Shown: positions 37,801 to 51,120 of the stretch, piece by piece
Layout of the letters: every line of letters starts with the position of its first letter
Position numbering within the stretch: position 1 is the first letter of the stretch
Assembly (NCBI RefSeq): GCF_016859285.1
Contig: NC_053420.1
Location: 5,387,001 to 5,451,000, forward strand
Direction: 5' to 3'
DNA length: 64,000 nt
Source of the DNA: Xiphias gladius
Lineage: Eukaryota > Chordata > Actinopteri > Istiophoriformes > Xiphiidae
Notes under the pieces: model-generated
The model's database searches: none
Seen by the model: the letters and a program-made list of their open reading frames with translations, nothing else
What the model was told of the DNA's origin: nothing
Made by a program: the position numbers and the translations under genes

Positions 37801-40800
37801 CCATACGCTGTGACCAGACCGGGCTCTCCAGTCTGTCCTGGTTCCCCAACTCGGACCTGGAAAGGACTTCCTGGGATGTGAGAGCCGTTGAACTTGACGT
37901 CGATGGAGTGGACACCGTTCTCCCTGGGGATGAACCGGATCACGTACTTGTCTGGAGGACGGGACAGAGGGATCTGTTACCCGCAGCCCCAACATCAAAG
38001 ATTTTTCAGAGTCGTACAATTTTGGCTTTTTTGGACCTCTTTAAGTTGCCACACTTCACCTTAAAAACACAAACCTCTTTCCAGCTCGGTGACCACACAC
38101 TCCTCCAGAGCACCGGAGGGGCTGTGGACCTTGGCCTCCATCTTCCCCTGCGCTCCGTTCAGACGCACTGCAAAGGACGCTGGGTGGTTCACCTTCAGAC
38201 CAGACTCCTACCGAGGTCGGACGCGCACACAAGTCAGTGTACAGGCATGGACAGTTTCACAACAGGGACACAGACACACACACTCGTAAACTAATGCGCA
38301 CACACACCCAAGTAGTCGTGTGAGGTGGTAGAAAGAAAAAAATCATTTTCCTCCTTCAAGTTTCTATTCTACTCTTTTCTATTATATGCTCTACCCTTTT
38401 CTACCGTTTCTCTCCATGTATTCTACTGACTGGTTTCTACTCTTACCTGTGCTCCTGTCGGTGCAGCTCCAGCAAACAGAGGCAGATGGCCAGTGTTAAA
38501 AAAGCAGTTAGACAAACTGACAATGTGCTGCAGTGTTATAGTACAGTCTTAAAAGAAGTACTCAGTGAATATGAGATGGTTTACAACAGTTTAGAGCTTA
38601 ATAAAAGATAATATTGGTGGATATATATATAAGTACATATTTTTCATAAACATTTTTGATAAGGACCCTTTAAATTTGGAATAATAATGTATTATTAGTT
38701 TTAAATGGTGTCTAAACAAAATCGAAATGTACGTGAACTTTAAATAAAAGTCTTAAATTGCATTTTGATGTAATCAAAGAATAATAAAATTATTTTTAGT
38801 GCTTGTTTTTAAACTCTGTGCCATTTCCAGTACCTAACCATAATAACAATATTATGTAAATAACGATGATAAAGTATACAATGATATTAAATTAAATTGA
38901 CCAACTGTTCTTGAATGAGATAACCAGAGAAGAATGTTTAATTTTGATTAATAGGCTGAATTAAATATCTAAGAAATTTAAAAGGTAATTTATCACATTG
39001 ATGCAAAAATGCTGTGAATCCAATTTTGCCATAAATCAGATCTTTTCATTCATTTTCAAATGTGCGAAATTAAAGGGATGAGAGCAAATTAGGCAAAATC
39101 CCAACCTACTTCCAAATTCCCATCACCTGTCAGTATTATCGTATCTTCAACACTAATGCATTTTTCTCATCTAGTACCAAGACAGCAGTACTTTATCGGT
39201 TGGCTGTACTATAAGACCCAGATTTAACTAACACATGAGAGACTAAACAGAGCAGAGGTTCATCTACAGCTACAGACAAACTACAGTCTCTATGACGGCA
39301 GCAGGGGGTCTGCTGTGGCCTGTCTCTGTCTGCTGTAGCTTGGCAGCCAGGAAGCTGATGATGCCGATGCTGATGAGGACGATGGAGCTGTTAAAAGCCT
39401 TTAAATGAAACACAAGAGAAACACCAGCAGTTCCACACCAGACTGAAAGAGGGGTGACCAGAGCCAGGCAAAACGGTCGAGGAGAGCGTCGATTTCCTGA
39501 CCATATCGAACTCCGTCAGTCTGAGCGGCTGTGGTTGAAATCACATCCCTGAACATAATCTCACCATAAAGTCAACGTTTTTCGTGTTACATCAAGAGTT
39601 GTCTCTGGCAAGACTACAGTAAAGTTCAATATGAACATCTGGGGTGTTCAGAGGATAAATCCTAATGTTTTTAGTCACCTCTTGACCTTTGTCCTCTAGT
39701 TAGGAAGTAAATGTCAAGGAAATCTATTTGATGATGAAATATCTAATTTGTTAAGTTGACATTTTGTCCTGAGGGTGACGCTAATGGAAACATCAAAGTG
39801 TTCAAAATGGAAAGGGTTCACTGTAGAGTTGAAACAATTAGTCAATTCATCTGTGGATTGACTGACTGACTCCATGACGTTTCAGCTTCACCCAGACACG
39901 GTGTCTTTGCCTGACTGTGGTCACATCCATGAGGCCAGTTGCATAAAGAAAATTACTTAAATCTGCCTACCTGTACAACTGCAAGGGGTTCGACCGATAT
40001 GAGCCATTTAATGCTGCCGCCAAGCCCAGTGTTCAGCATATTAATTAATTAATTAATTTCTGGTTTTAAATGAGAAACAAATCAAATGTGCTTTCTCCCT
40101 GTTGCAGTGGAAAAAGCTCTTAGAACATGGACACCAATGTTAATAAACAAAGAATTAAAATTAACAATCATCTCTGTCTTTGATCAAAACCTGAATCAGT
40201 CGAACCCTCTCACCCACTTTATCTGCTTTATCTTATCACGACATGTTTTTATGCAACTGTGCCCAGAGCCCTTTAGCAAGGCAGGGCAGGCTGGGTGTGG
40301 AGGTGTCTCCTCATGCCTCACCTGAAGGCCGGTAACAGTGAGGCGGCGGGCGTCGTTCACCGGAGCAGCGACGGGAACCAGGAAGGGGCTGTCGGGTATG
40401 TGCTGGTCGTTAAACTTAACGGAAATCTCGTAATCACCTGGAGAGGAGGAGGAGAGGATGTAACTCAGAGAGTGCGAGAGAGACATTGATGAACAGCCGT
40501 CAGAGTAAACTGCGTCTGCGTTTTCTCTACCGGGCTCCTGAGCGATGTATGAGACGCCGCAGGATCCGTCTTTGCGGTCATCGAATGAGATCTCCGCCCT
40601 GCTGGGTCCCTCCACAGCGATGGACAGGCCGCCGGCCCCTGCCTCCCGTGTCCAGATACTGAACTCAGCTGGTGAGAGAGCATGAGAATGAGACTGAAAT
40701 CGACATGGATCCAGTTTTTTGGTATCAATCCTTTTTATGCTAATATCGTTACTCAAAACGAGCCCGTCCCTACTCTGCAAAAGGATGCGATGACTTGGTG

Positions 40801-43800
40801 ACAGTGGAATATCTTATCAAGAAACGCATTTTTTTGGAAAATTTAAACGTGTGTCACATCATCATTGGCAATGAAAACTTTGAAAAACAAATAATGGCAT
40901 AATAAGGGCCCGTTCTCCATAGCTTGAAGTTAAGTTACTTTTCCAAATCAATGTCTAAAAGTGCGCTTCAGTCGAAAGGATCAAGCTGGTGTTACTCTGT
41001 ATCTTGTTACTGTCAACAAATCCCATGAAAAGACCAAAAACATTGTGTTAGTCTGTCTCTGAATACTCTCTGGTGCTCTAGTTCATGGTAGTGAAGGAAG
41101 GTGTCACCCAGTGCAACGGTGTGGCTCACTGATGGGTTTTTAACGGTTTTTGAACATCAGTGGAGCTCTGTGGCACAGGAATAAGATAGATCGGGCTTCG
41201 GATACACACACAATACTTGTTGGCAGGAATTGATTCACTTTTGATTCGGGTATTTTCATGGGCTTTGTTGACAATAACAAATGAGGAATATGATGAGACC
41301 TATCCTTTTGGGTCCAGCATGTAGGTCTGGATTTGAAGGTGAGACTTAGGAACTACGGAGCGTACGCAGTCAGTGTGAAGTCCCTGTATGTATAATGTCT
41401 GCATGGGTGCGTGCGCATACCTGGCTCTCCTGCCTGTGCTCCCTCCAGTCCCGGGCCTCCTGCTTTAACCTTGGTGGCGCCGCCCTCTCCCAGCGGCCCC
41501 ACAGTGAACTTGAAGGGGCTGCCCGGCACGTGCGCGCCCCTGTACCTCACACTCACGCTGTGCACGCCCATCTCCGTGGGCACGAAGCGCACACAGTAGG
41601 TGTCATTACCGACGGCCACCAGCTCGGCGGGCTGACTGGCTCCAGAGGGGGAAGTGACCTCAGCGGCGATGTCCTTCATGTCGATCGCTGTAAACAGACA
41701 GAAGGTCGGGTGTTGTATTACTTTTGTGTATTAATTTTTCGACACTGATTTACGATAAACTTTGTCTTGTAACTTTGTTGATGTATCTGCCGTGTCATGT
41801 TTTGGGATTTTTGTTTTGGTCAAAATGCAGATAAAATGACCAGGACGAGAGAAATAAGGAGAGAAAAACAGGACCAGGAGGTGGAAGAAAAGAGGGGGAG
41901 AAAAGGAGAATTGGCCGTGAGGAGAAGGAAGGTTCTGATTTTCCAGTTAATCACAATATTGATAAACATCCAACTTTCAGGAACATATAAAGTTCGACTA
42001 AAGTCTTGCCCCAGTCTAATTTCCGAAAATATTTAATGAAGCTTGCAGTGGTGGAAGAAGTTTTGTGATTTTGATGCAGAACTCTGAACCTGTTCTGGAG
42101 GCTCATGGTGGAACAACTTAAAAACTAGGCCTGAATTTAAAAAAAATTTCCGATTAATCTTGATTTTTACACTGTGCTTTACACAACATTGGTATGTATC
42201 AGATGTAACTGACTCATTAATAATCAAATCGAAATGAATCGATTCTGGAGTTTGTGAATTGAAATTGAATCAGGAGCAATTTTTTTGTACTAGGGCTCTA
42301 TAACGCACCCTCCACCCTGGCACCGCCCACAGAGCAGTGGGCATCAACGACCCGGACGCCCCTCGCTGCCGTCGTCCTGCCCGCAAGCGCTAGTCTAGAG
42401 ACGCCAGAGATGAGGCGGACACGCCCAGGATAGAGGCTCTGATCGGAGGTAACAGTGGAAGGAGAAGCCCTGCGATTGCTGGATCTTCCAGACCACCAGC
42501 GGGAGCAGTAGGAGCGGGAGGAGGTGTGAGAGAGGAGATGCCGAGACAAGACCAGGAAGAACCAGCTCACTGGAAGAAGGGGAGGTTGACCAGGAGGAGG
42601 TGAGAGGACGGAGAGGGGAAGGAACACAGAGGAGGAAAAAGGAGTCGAGGAGGAGAAGGAGTGATTAGGGAGGGGGGACAGAAGGCATTAGAAAAGAAAA
42701 TGAGAAACTGAGGAAGAGAAGATGGAGAAAGGGGAAGAAGAGAGACGGAAAGTGGATTAGAAGAAAAGGACAAAGAAACAAGAGGACAGGAAAAAGAAAG
42801 GCAGAAATGTGAAAATGGAGAAATAGAATACAGAAAAAGGAAGGCCAAGGAGATAGAGGAAAGGTGAGACAAAAGGAAGCATGGAAGGAGAGGGAAGCAA
42901 AGACAGGAAAAGAAGGGTAAGACATGACAAAAGACAAAACTGACACAGTATACAGTCAGTACTGAGAAAAAACAGAAGACAAGAGAAATGTTATAGCTTC
43001 AGACAGGAAGCATTTTTAGAAAAGGAGAAGGAGCAGCTCTGACGACGCAGGACATTTTCGCAAACAATGTCTGGATGTCGTGTTAGCTTTCACAAGCTGC
43101 GTGTTAGCTTTCACTAGCTAACACACCGCTATTACTATTCGAGACGTTTACAAGTGTCTAGAGTGCAAGATAACATAAAGACAAAAGCCACTGCACCTGT
43201 CCTATCCAGGACATTCCTCTGACTGACACTCCAGACAACCAATCAGACAAGCCTTCAGATCAACGAGATGTCCAAGTGTGTGTGCGCTTGCGCGCGTACG
43301 TACCTGGTATCTTCAGGCTGAGGTCACACACACTCCCCACACTGGCGACAGATGCTGCCCTCTGTTTTCGAGTGATGCTCTCCCGGATACGACCCTCACC
43401 CGTCACCCTTACTGTGAACGGACTTCCTGTTGACAAACACACACACCTCAGACTATTTGTGCGAAAATATGTTTTCCAGCATGCTTCATTATTAGTTATT
43501 TCCATCCTTAAAGTATTAGTTTGCTTTCAGGAGAGTCGGAATCAGTAATTTATTTTCTAGGCGAAGAATTGTCGCGATGGTCGTGTCCATTAATAATTTT
43601 AGCATCGTTTTTTTATCCTCCAACAGTGGAAGCTGTAAAAAAAATTGCCGGTTTTTACCTGGGACATGTTCCTCAGCAAAGCGGATTGAGACAATGTAGT
43701 TTCCAGGCTCAGTAGGACAGTAGGTGACTCCACACGTCCCGTCCTCTATATCCTCCGTCTGGATGTCCACCTTACTGGGACCTTCGATGGACAAAGCCAG

Positions 43801-46800
43801 GCCACCGTAACCTAGACAGGAACAGGCAGATATATAAAGCTAACACTGGCTGGCTAACGACAGACACAAGCCTTCAGATGAACAAGGAGTTTTTAGTGGT
43901 GTCATCGTGTTCCCACAGCAATTAACTTGGTGAAAATGTTATTAGTAGTAGAATGAATACAATAATATTATTGATAGAAGAGAAGAACTTTACGTAAAGT
44001 TTATATAAAAAATATTAAGAGTCTAGAGCCATGCTAATGGCGTGAATGTGTGTGACAGATTTCATGAAAATCTATCCAATAGTTGTCGAGATATTTCGGT
44101 CTTAACCACACATGTCAACCTCATGGTGGCGCGACAGGACAAGTCAGGGGACACAGGAACTTGAATGTCTGTGTACAATATCACGGCAATCCGTCCAACA
44201 ATTGTTCATATAGTTCAGTCTGGACCAAAGTGGTGGATCGACCGACAAACCAACACTGCCGCTGTCGTGCTAAAAAGGCTACACTGACCGGCCTCTCGTG
44301 TGTCGACCACGAAGCTGGCATTGTTGAAGGTGGTTCCCTGGACGAGGCCGTCGCCGTGAGCTTTGACTCGGCCGGCATCGCCGATCTCTGACTGGACGAC
44401 CATGATGGAGATGGGACTGTTGGCGACGTGCCGACCATTCTTCAGGATGCTCACCCGGTGTTCACCCACCTCCCGGGGGATGAAGGAGATCCCTGGGAGG
44501 TGAAGGGAGATAAGAGAAGGAATAGATTCAAATAAATACAGATTTTCGTTTACTTTTTAACGACTTTAAAATGTGTATTTTCTGTGCGTGCGTTACCGAT
44601 GTGGTTGTTGGCCATCCTCTTCAGCAGGCAGGGCTCGTCCCGCCCGGATGGCGCCCGGATAGTGGCGGTCAGCAGGCTGAGGTCTGTCTCGTTAATGTCC
44701 AGAGAGAAATCTGCCGCAGTGCCCAGTTTGACATGAGAGCGCCGCTGGTTGTCCTCTGAAACATACACACACACACACAAATGCACAGAAACTGTGGTCA
44801 AGTATCTGAACGCGGCTACTACACATTATGAGCGACAGAAATTTTTGTGCCTTAAAATGAATCAAAATTTTTCTTTTGTGTTCCGCTTTAATTAAGCAGA
44901 TGTGGTGAGAGTGACTGACTGAGCTGTTAACTTCTTCTTTTCAGTTACATTACATTCATTTGGCAGACTGAGCAGTTTGTTTCTACTTTTCCCAACGTCA
45001 AAAATAAACTCAGGGTTTTTCATTTTCTTCCCGACAGACCGTCTTCATTACCGAGAATCCAGTGTAAAGTGTGATCAGTCAGTCATTGCTAAGCGGAGTC
45101 GGACAGATCTGATGCAGCGCCTCTCATGGTCAATTTAGTGACGAGATGCCGGTCTAAATAATAGCTTCGTTCCAGTATGAAAAGTAAATGTTCAAACATC
45201 CAAGAGAGCCTTCAGAATTGTAAACTAGAGTGGACCTCAAGAACCAACAGATCCATTGTTTATCAAACGAAAGACTAAAATTTTGAGATTTGGTAGGTTT
45301 TAAAACAAACTAAATAAAACTAAATGACTACCTGAAAGAATCCAAAAGTTCTTAGCTTTTGGCAGGATAATTGTACCTCGTTGTTGTACTGTACTTTTTA
45401 CACTAAATAGGCATAATAGGCCGTAGCTTTAGCTTTTTCAGTCTATAGAAAAGTTTTTTTGTCATTGTTTTCTACTTAGTTTAGTTGGAGGCAACTGTCT
45501 TTATTTTGGTTTTAACAAACTGTTAGTGTACTTACTGAAGCAGTTATTCTAATTTCGTCTGACATTAGCCGTAGCGGTTCTTATTTAAGGTGAGGCAGGC
45601 CGCCTATGAAACACTTTAGGAAGTTTTTATAGTCCACATAAAGCAACTGCCAGCTTCTGCGTCTGTGCCCCAAAGAAGGAAACTTTCAGTTGTGATAAAC
45701 AGATTTTGGAGGCACTATCACTTCTAAGAAAAAAAAATCCAACCCCAAACTGAGATGTTTAATGTTTTCTTTGTCTTGTGCTCAAAATAAGAATAGTTGA
45801 CGTGAAAATGTCATTTTTTTTTAAAACATTAGGTAGTCCTTTAAAAAAACAAAAAAAACAAAAACAAAAAAAACAGTGAGGTTATATTATTTCACGTTTC
45901 CATATCTAATGCCAAATTTCTTTTCTTTAAATAAAAGTAAGTTCTGAATGCAGAAATGAGAATAAAAGACATGGTATATTGTTATTTATTTTCCGGTAAA
46001 GGCTTTGGATCATTGATCATTAATAATAATAAATCTGTCTGTTCATGTAGCACGTGTGGGCTGGTGTGCAGACTGACCGGTGATCCTGGCGGAGAACGGG
46101 CTGCCGGCGATGTGCTCGTCGTTGTATTTGACCAGGATGTTGTAGTCTCCAGGCAGAGTGGGCAGGTAGCTGACGCTGCACGTCCCGTCCTTGTTGTCCA
46201 CACAACTTATCTCAGCTTTGGACGGACCCTCGATGGCCAAGTCGAGACCGCCTGGACAGACAAACAGATGGTTGGTCAAACCGACTGAATATGCTTGACA
46301 CAGGATGTTATCAACAATCTACTAAAAAACACAGAAAAATAAAACATTAGTTCCAAAATATGCTGCTTCTGTGTTGATCCTATTGTAACAAGAAACTCGT
46401 CATTTACCAATAAAAATATTACCATTATAAACTGGTATCATATAACACTGCAGCTTTTGTCCTCCTGCACCTATAAGAGCACATCTGCCTAGTGCTGAAA
46501 AGATTAGTTAATTAATAATTTAGTTGAGAGAAAATTAATTGACAACAATTCTATCATTTATTAAGAAAAAAAAAAGAATAATAAAAACATTTATTGGTCT
46601 CAGTCCCTGAAATGTGAGACTTCGCTGCTTTTCTCTGCTTTATGTCATTTTAAACTGAACATCTTTGGGTTTGAACCGTTGGTCGGACGAAACAAGACAT
46701 TTGAAGACGCCACCTTGGACTTAAGAAAATTATAATGGAAGTTTTCCACCATTTTCTGTAAACCCAAACAAATAATAGATTAATATTGAATCAATCATGA

Positions 46801-48686
46801 AAATGAGTTGCAGTCCTTGTTTACTTTGCATCAGATTAAAAATATCAGACGTACAACTGTAACTACTAATCTTGCTGGACTTGAGGATAGGCTTCCTCAA
46901 AACCACATGAAGCCAAAATCGCTGAAAACCTGAAGTTACAGTCTTACATTTATGTATCATTGCTGCTATTTAACTCCACAGAAACGGGAGGATAACATCC
47001 ACCTTCAAGGGTTGACAACACATTAATGTATTTTTAAATAAAATGCTTTTTCTAAATATAATTGCCTTTAAATAATAATAATAAGTCTGGCCAGTAATGT
47101 TTGCGGTCGTGCAGTGTCAGGTTGGACCACTGAGGGACCACTGAGCGGCGCCAAACTAAGTTATTTTCAAATTCACATGCACAGATGTAGTGGCTTTAAT
47201 ATTACTGATACTATTTCTGTCGCAGCCACGAATGTACAACTTTTACAACAAATACCACGGTTACTAAACTATATGCCAACTATTAGATGACGTTGTAACC
47301 AGAATAACCCCCTCCCTCTCATACCTTCAGAGGCGTCCTCTGTGTAGACAGTGAAAGTGGCCATCTTGTTGGCGACGCCGTAGCTCAGACCAGGACCGTA
47401 GGCTGTGACATTGGGACTGCTGGCATGGTTCACGTAGAACTGGAGGGGAGACTCTGCAACACACACACTCATCATTAGTAAAAACTACAATGGCTAAAAA
47501 CTAAAGGCAAAGTAAAAACCTGGCCGATGATGAAAGTCATTGTCTCATGTTGGAGCCGTTTGACTCCCCTTGAGGACAGGCTACTGACAGACACTGATGC
47601 CCGCTCTGGGGAATACTGCCGAGGTGTCGGTGAGCAAGGCACTGACACTCCCAATCCGAGTCCTTCAATGTTCGGCTGTCAGTAGGTTAAAAAAAAAAAA
47701 AAAAGCTATCCGCCAGCGGCAGAACTCGGTCGCTCACCGGTGTAGCCCAGTAACTTCACCCTCACAGTTACGAGTAGTGAAAAGGCTGCACTGTAGGCGG
47801 TCATGAAGGAGAGCGGCGCTGCAACACCAGCGGGCTCCGGTGGACAAACCTCAGTAATGCCCAGCACATAAAAGGACCGGTTATTTGATGCTCTGGGTCA
47901 CTCGGTTCGAATGAGGAGAAATCGTGATGCTGCAGCACGTGCAGTGATATTTTAGACAACAGTGTTCTTCCAACTTTGTGTCGGTGGTTTGTGTTTGGCC
48001 CTTGCCTGTTTCAACTTGACGGTTCTCCCATGCACAAAGCCGGGTCCTTGAAGAAAAAGGTGTCGGAAGCTGATTGGCCTGCACACAACCCCCGCCCAGC
48101 ACCTTTTGGGAGGAACTGGAACACTGACTGTGAGTCAGGCCTCATCTCCCAACATCAGCGTTGGACCTCACTAAAGCCCTTGTGGCCGAATGGGAGCTAA
48201 GTCCTGCAGCCAATGCTCCACAATCTGGTGAAAAGTCTAAAACCAGAGGAATGGAGGCCGCTACAGCGGAATCGCATATTTTTAACAGCTGCACGTGGCT
48301 GGAATGTTCAAGCATCCACATACTTTTGGCCATGTAGTCTATAATAAAGCTGGGACAGTGACGTTAGCCAAAACCTTTCGATGATTTTGGACACAATCAC
48401 CATCTCCCTCGCGCACGGATTCTCAGGGTGTGATGTCATTACAGGCTGGTGGTTAATGGTTTTCTTCTGCTGGTTCACACACTTCTTAATCACAAACATG
48501 CACACTGCACACTTTTTATAGGGAGCTAAGACGCAGTCCTAAATCACACACACACTTCTCCAAGTGTCATCCTGACAGCAGATTGACGGCAGAGAGAAAC
48601 AGGCTGCCGCTCTCCTTCTGCACACCAGGTGTCTCCAGTTCACCTTTCTGACTCCAAGCAACAGCAATGATGTTGTCAAAGACATG

Positions 48687-48730
<44 letters not shown>

Positions 48731-51057
48731 GTGTGCCAACCTGGGATGTGTGTGCCGTTGTATTTGATGTGCATCTCGTGCAGGCCAGCCTCAGTGGGTG
48801 AGTACTGCACTGTGACCGTCCCATCCAGGTTGTCTGTGATCAGGGGCTGAGCTGATTTACCTGAAGGCATCAGCACCTCACCTGCGACAGAGACACATAC
48901 AGAGAAATAAATGTTGTTTTTTTTCCCCCAAAATAGTTCTGTTTGACATTTTTTGTTATGAGCAACAAAGGTTCCCCCCGGACTCAAACAGGCGACGTTG
49001 CGGTTAATGGTTGGAGTCTTAACCCCTGAGCCACGGGGGCAACCATCTTATCAACATTTGTTTATCTAGTTGGTCTAGTTCCTAATGTTTCTTTAAAAAC
49101 TTCAGAATTTGCTACTATTTAGTGGAATCCCTTCAAAAGGAGCTGCAGAAAGGTGTAGCTGACACGGGAGTGGCGGGGCGCTGTTCCTCTGTGCAACACT
49201 GATGCACAAACAGGGTCTAGATGCTCGTCACGGAAGTCGACGTCTGAAGTCTGCAAAGCAACATCTGGATGAGCCGGAGGGGGGTTTGGAAACAAATGAT
49301 GTGGACAGATGAAGTTAAAACTGAGTTCTGCGGCCACAGTCGCCGACAGTGTGGTTGGAGGAGGAGGAAGAAAAGAAAAAGAAAAAGAAAAAAAAGCATT
49401 TGATGAAAATAACACCCTGTCAACTGCTAAGCATGGGGGTGGAAACTCTGTGGCACAGGCATCACTGCACAGATAGAGGGAGGAATGGATTCCACCAAAT
49501 ATCAGCAAATTCTGGATGAGAATGTCCTGTGAAACTGGAAAGAGTCTGGCTTCTGTTAACAGGATCATGATCCCGAGCAGACCTCAAAATCCACCATGAA
49601 ACTCCTCTCCAGAAACACAAGCTGCGGTCCAGTCTTTGGAACGGGCCCTCGCAGGCCCCCGGACCCCGAACATCACTGAAAGTCTGTGGGTAGATCTTAA
49701 ACAGGCTGTGTGCGCGGGACAGGCTAAAAACATATCAGAACTTCAAGTGATCCGCAGGAAGAGTGGGTGAAAATTCCGTAATCAAGAACAAAAAGGCTGC
49801 TACAGGAAGCGTTTGCAAGCTGTGACATCTGCCAAAGTTCAGGTCATTAAATAAAGATTTAGTGGGGTTCCCAAGTATTTGCACATGCCTTACATCTTTT
49901 CAAGTGTTTAAAATAAAAAGCAACAGCGATTTAACATTTGAAGACATTTTTAATGTCTGTTTGCTGCAGGGGTTGGATTTACTTCTTTTCTCTTGAGAAA
50001 GTAACAAATTATGTCATTTGCCCAAACCTTTGCACACAACTCTCTGTGTGTCTTTTATATTGCGTTGGGCTTCTTTCTCGCCTCAGTGCCTGTTTATATG
50101 TCACGTATTGCCCCGTTGGTGAAAAGGTGCTACACAAACTCAGCCAACTCGAGCTCAGACCCTTTTTCCAGCACACCATGTAACAGACAAGGGACTCCCA
50201 GCATCCGTCTGTCTCTCACCAGTGATTTCTCCCTTCCTGAAGGAGAAAGGTATCACCATGTCGAACGGTCGGAAGCCGCTTCCATTGACGCTGCTGCTGA
50301 TTGGCTCGTAGTTCTCTGAAGTCACCTTGAGAAGACAGACACAGAGGGACAGACCTTAACGCGTCATTCGACACCAACAACAACTTCCTGTCCTTCTCAG
50401 CGGCCTGCATTAGAAAACATGCTGCTGCTGCATCCAAGCCCTGCCCACACAGGGGCATCCTGGGAAGTGTAGGGGTGTGATGGAGCAGGAAGAAAGAGGG
50501 GGAGGATGAGGGTTTTTATGATGAGATGACCGTGATGCAGCCACAGCGATGAAGAGTGCACTGAGGAAACGGAGGGAGAGGGAGAAGGCGAGAGACCACC
50601 ACAACAAAACCCCTGGAGAAGAAAAAGAAAAAAAAATCCTCCAAACACCCGTAACCATAGCAACACCTTCTGCAACACATCTCACAAACACCTGGGGTTT
50701 ATCTACGTAAGGATGTTAGAAGTTTGCTGCGATCCCATTGGCTGAGACAAAAAGAGAAGCGATGACATGGGAGGAAGCAAAGCGGTCGAGCGAGTACACT
50801 TTAGAGATGGAGTGAGAGAGGTCAGGTTTTAACCAGCAGCCATTCACCTGCAAGAGAGGAGCAGTGTGTGTGTGTGGTTTCATGTGTGCCTGTGACTGTG
50901 TTGTGTATAGCCAGTACGTGTGTGTTAGTGAATGTTGAAGTGTCTGCGTATGTGTGTGTGTACTGTGGCCACTGCTTTGAAATAGTGTGTGTTCAAACGA
51001 GCATATTAGTGTTTTGTATGTGTGAATCTGACTTGTATCAAAGTGTATCAAAGCTTG

Positions 51058-51120
<63 letters not shown>

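Noticed and set aside
37668-38294. 208-residue + strand frame
   Set aside because: Antisense of two flnb exons (37951-37775 and 38207-38075).
42567-42946. Overlapping - strand frames, Ser/Phe/Leu-rich
   Set aside because: Low-complexity translation of the purine-rich tract.
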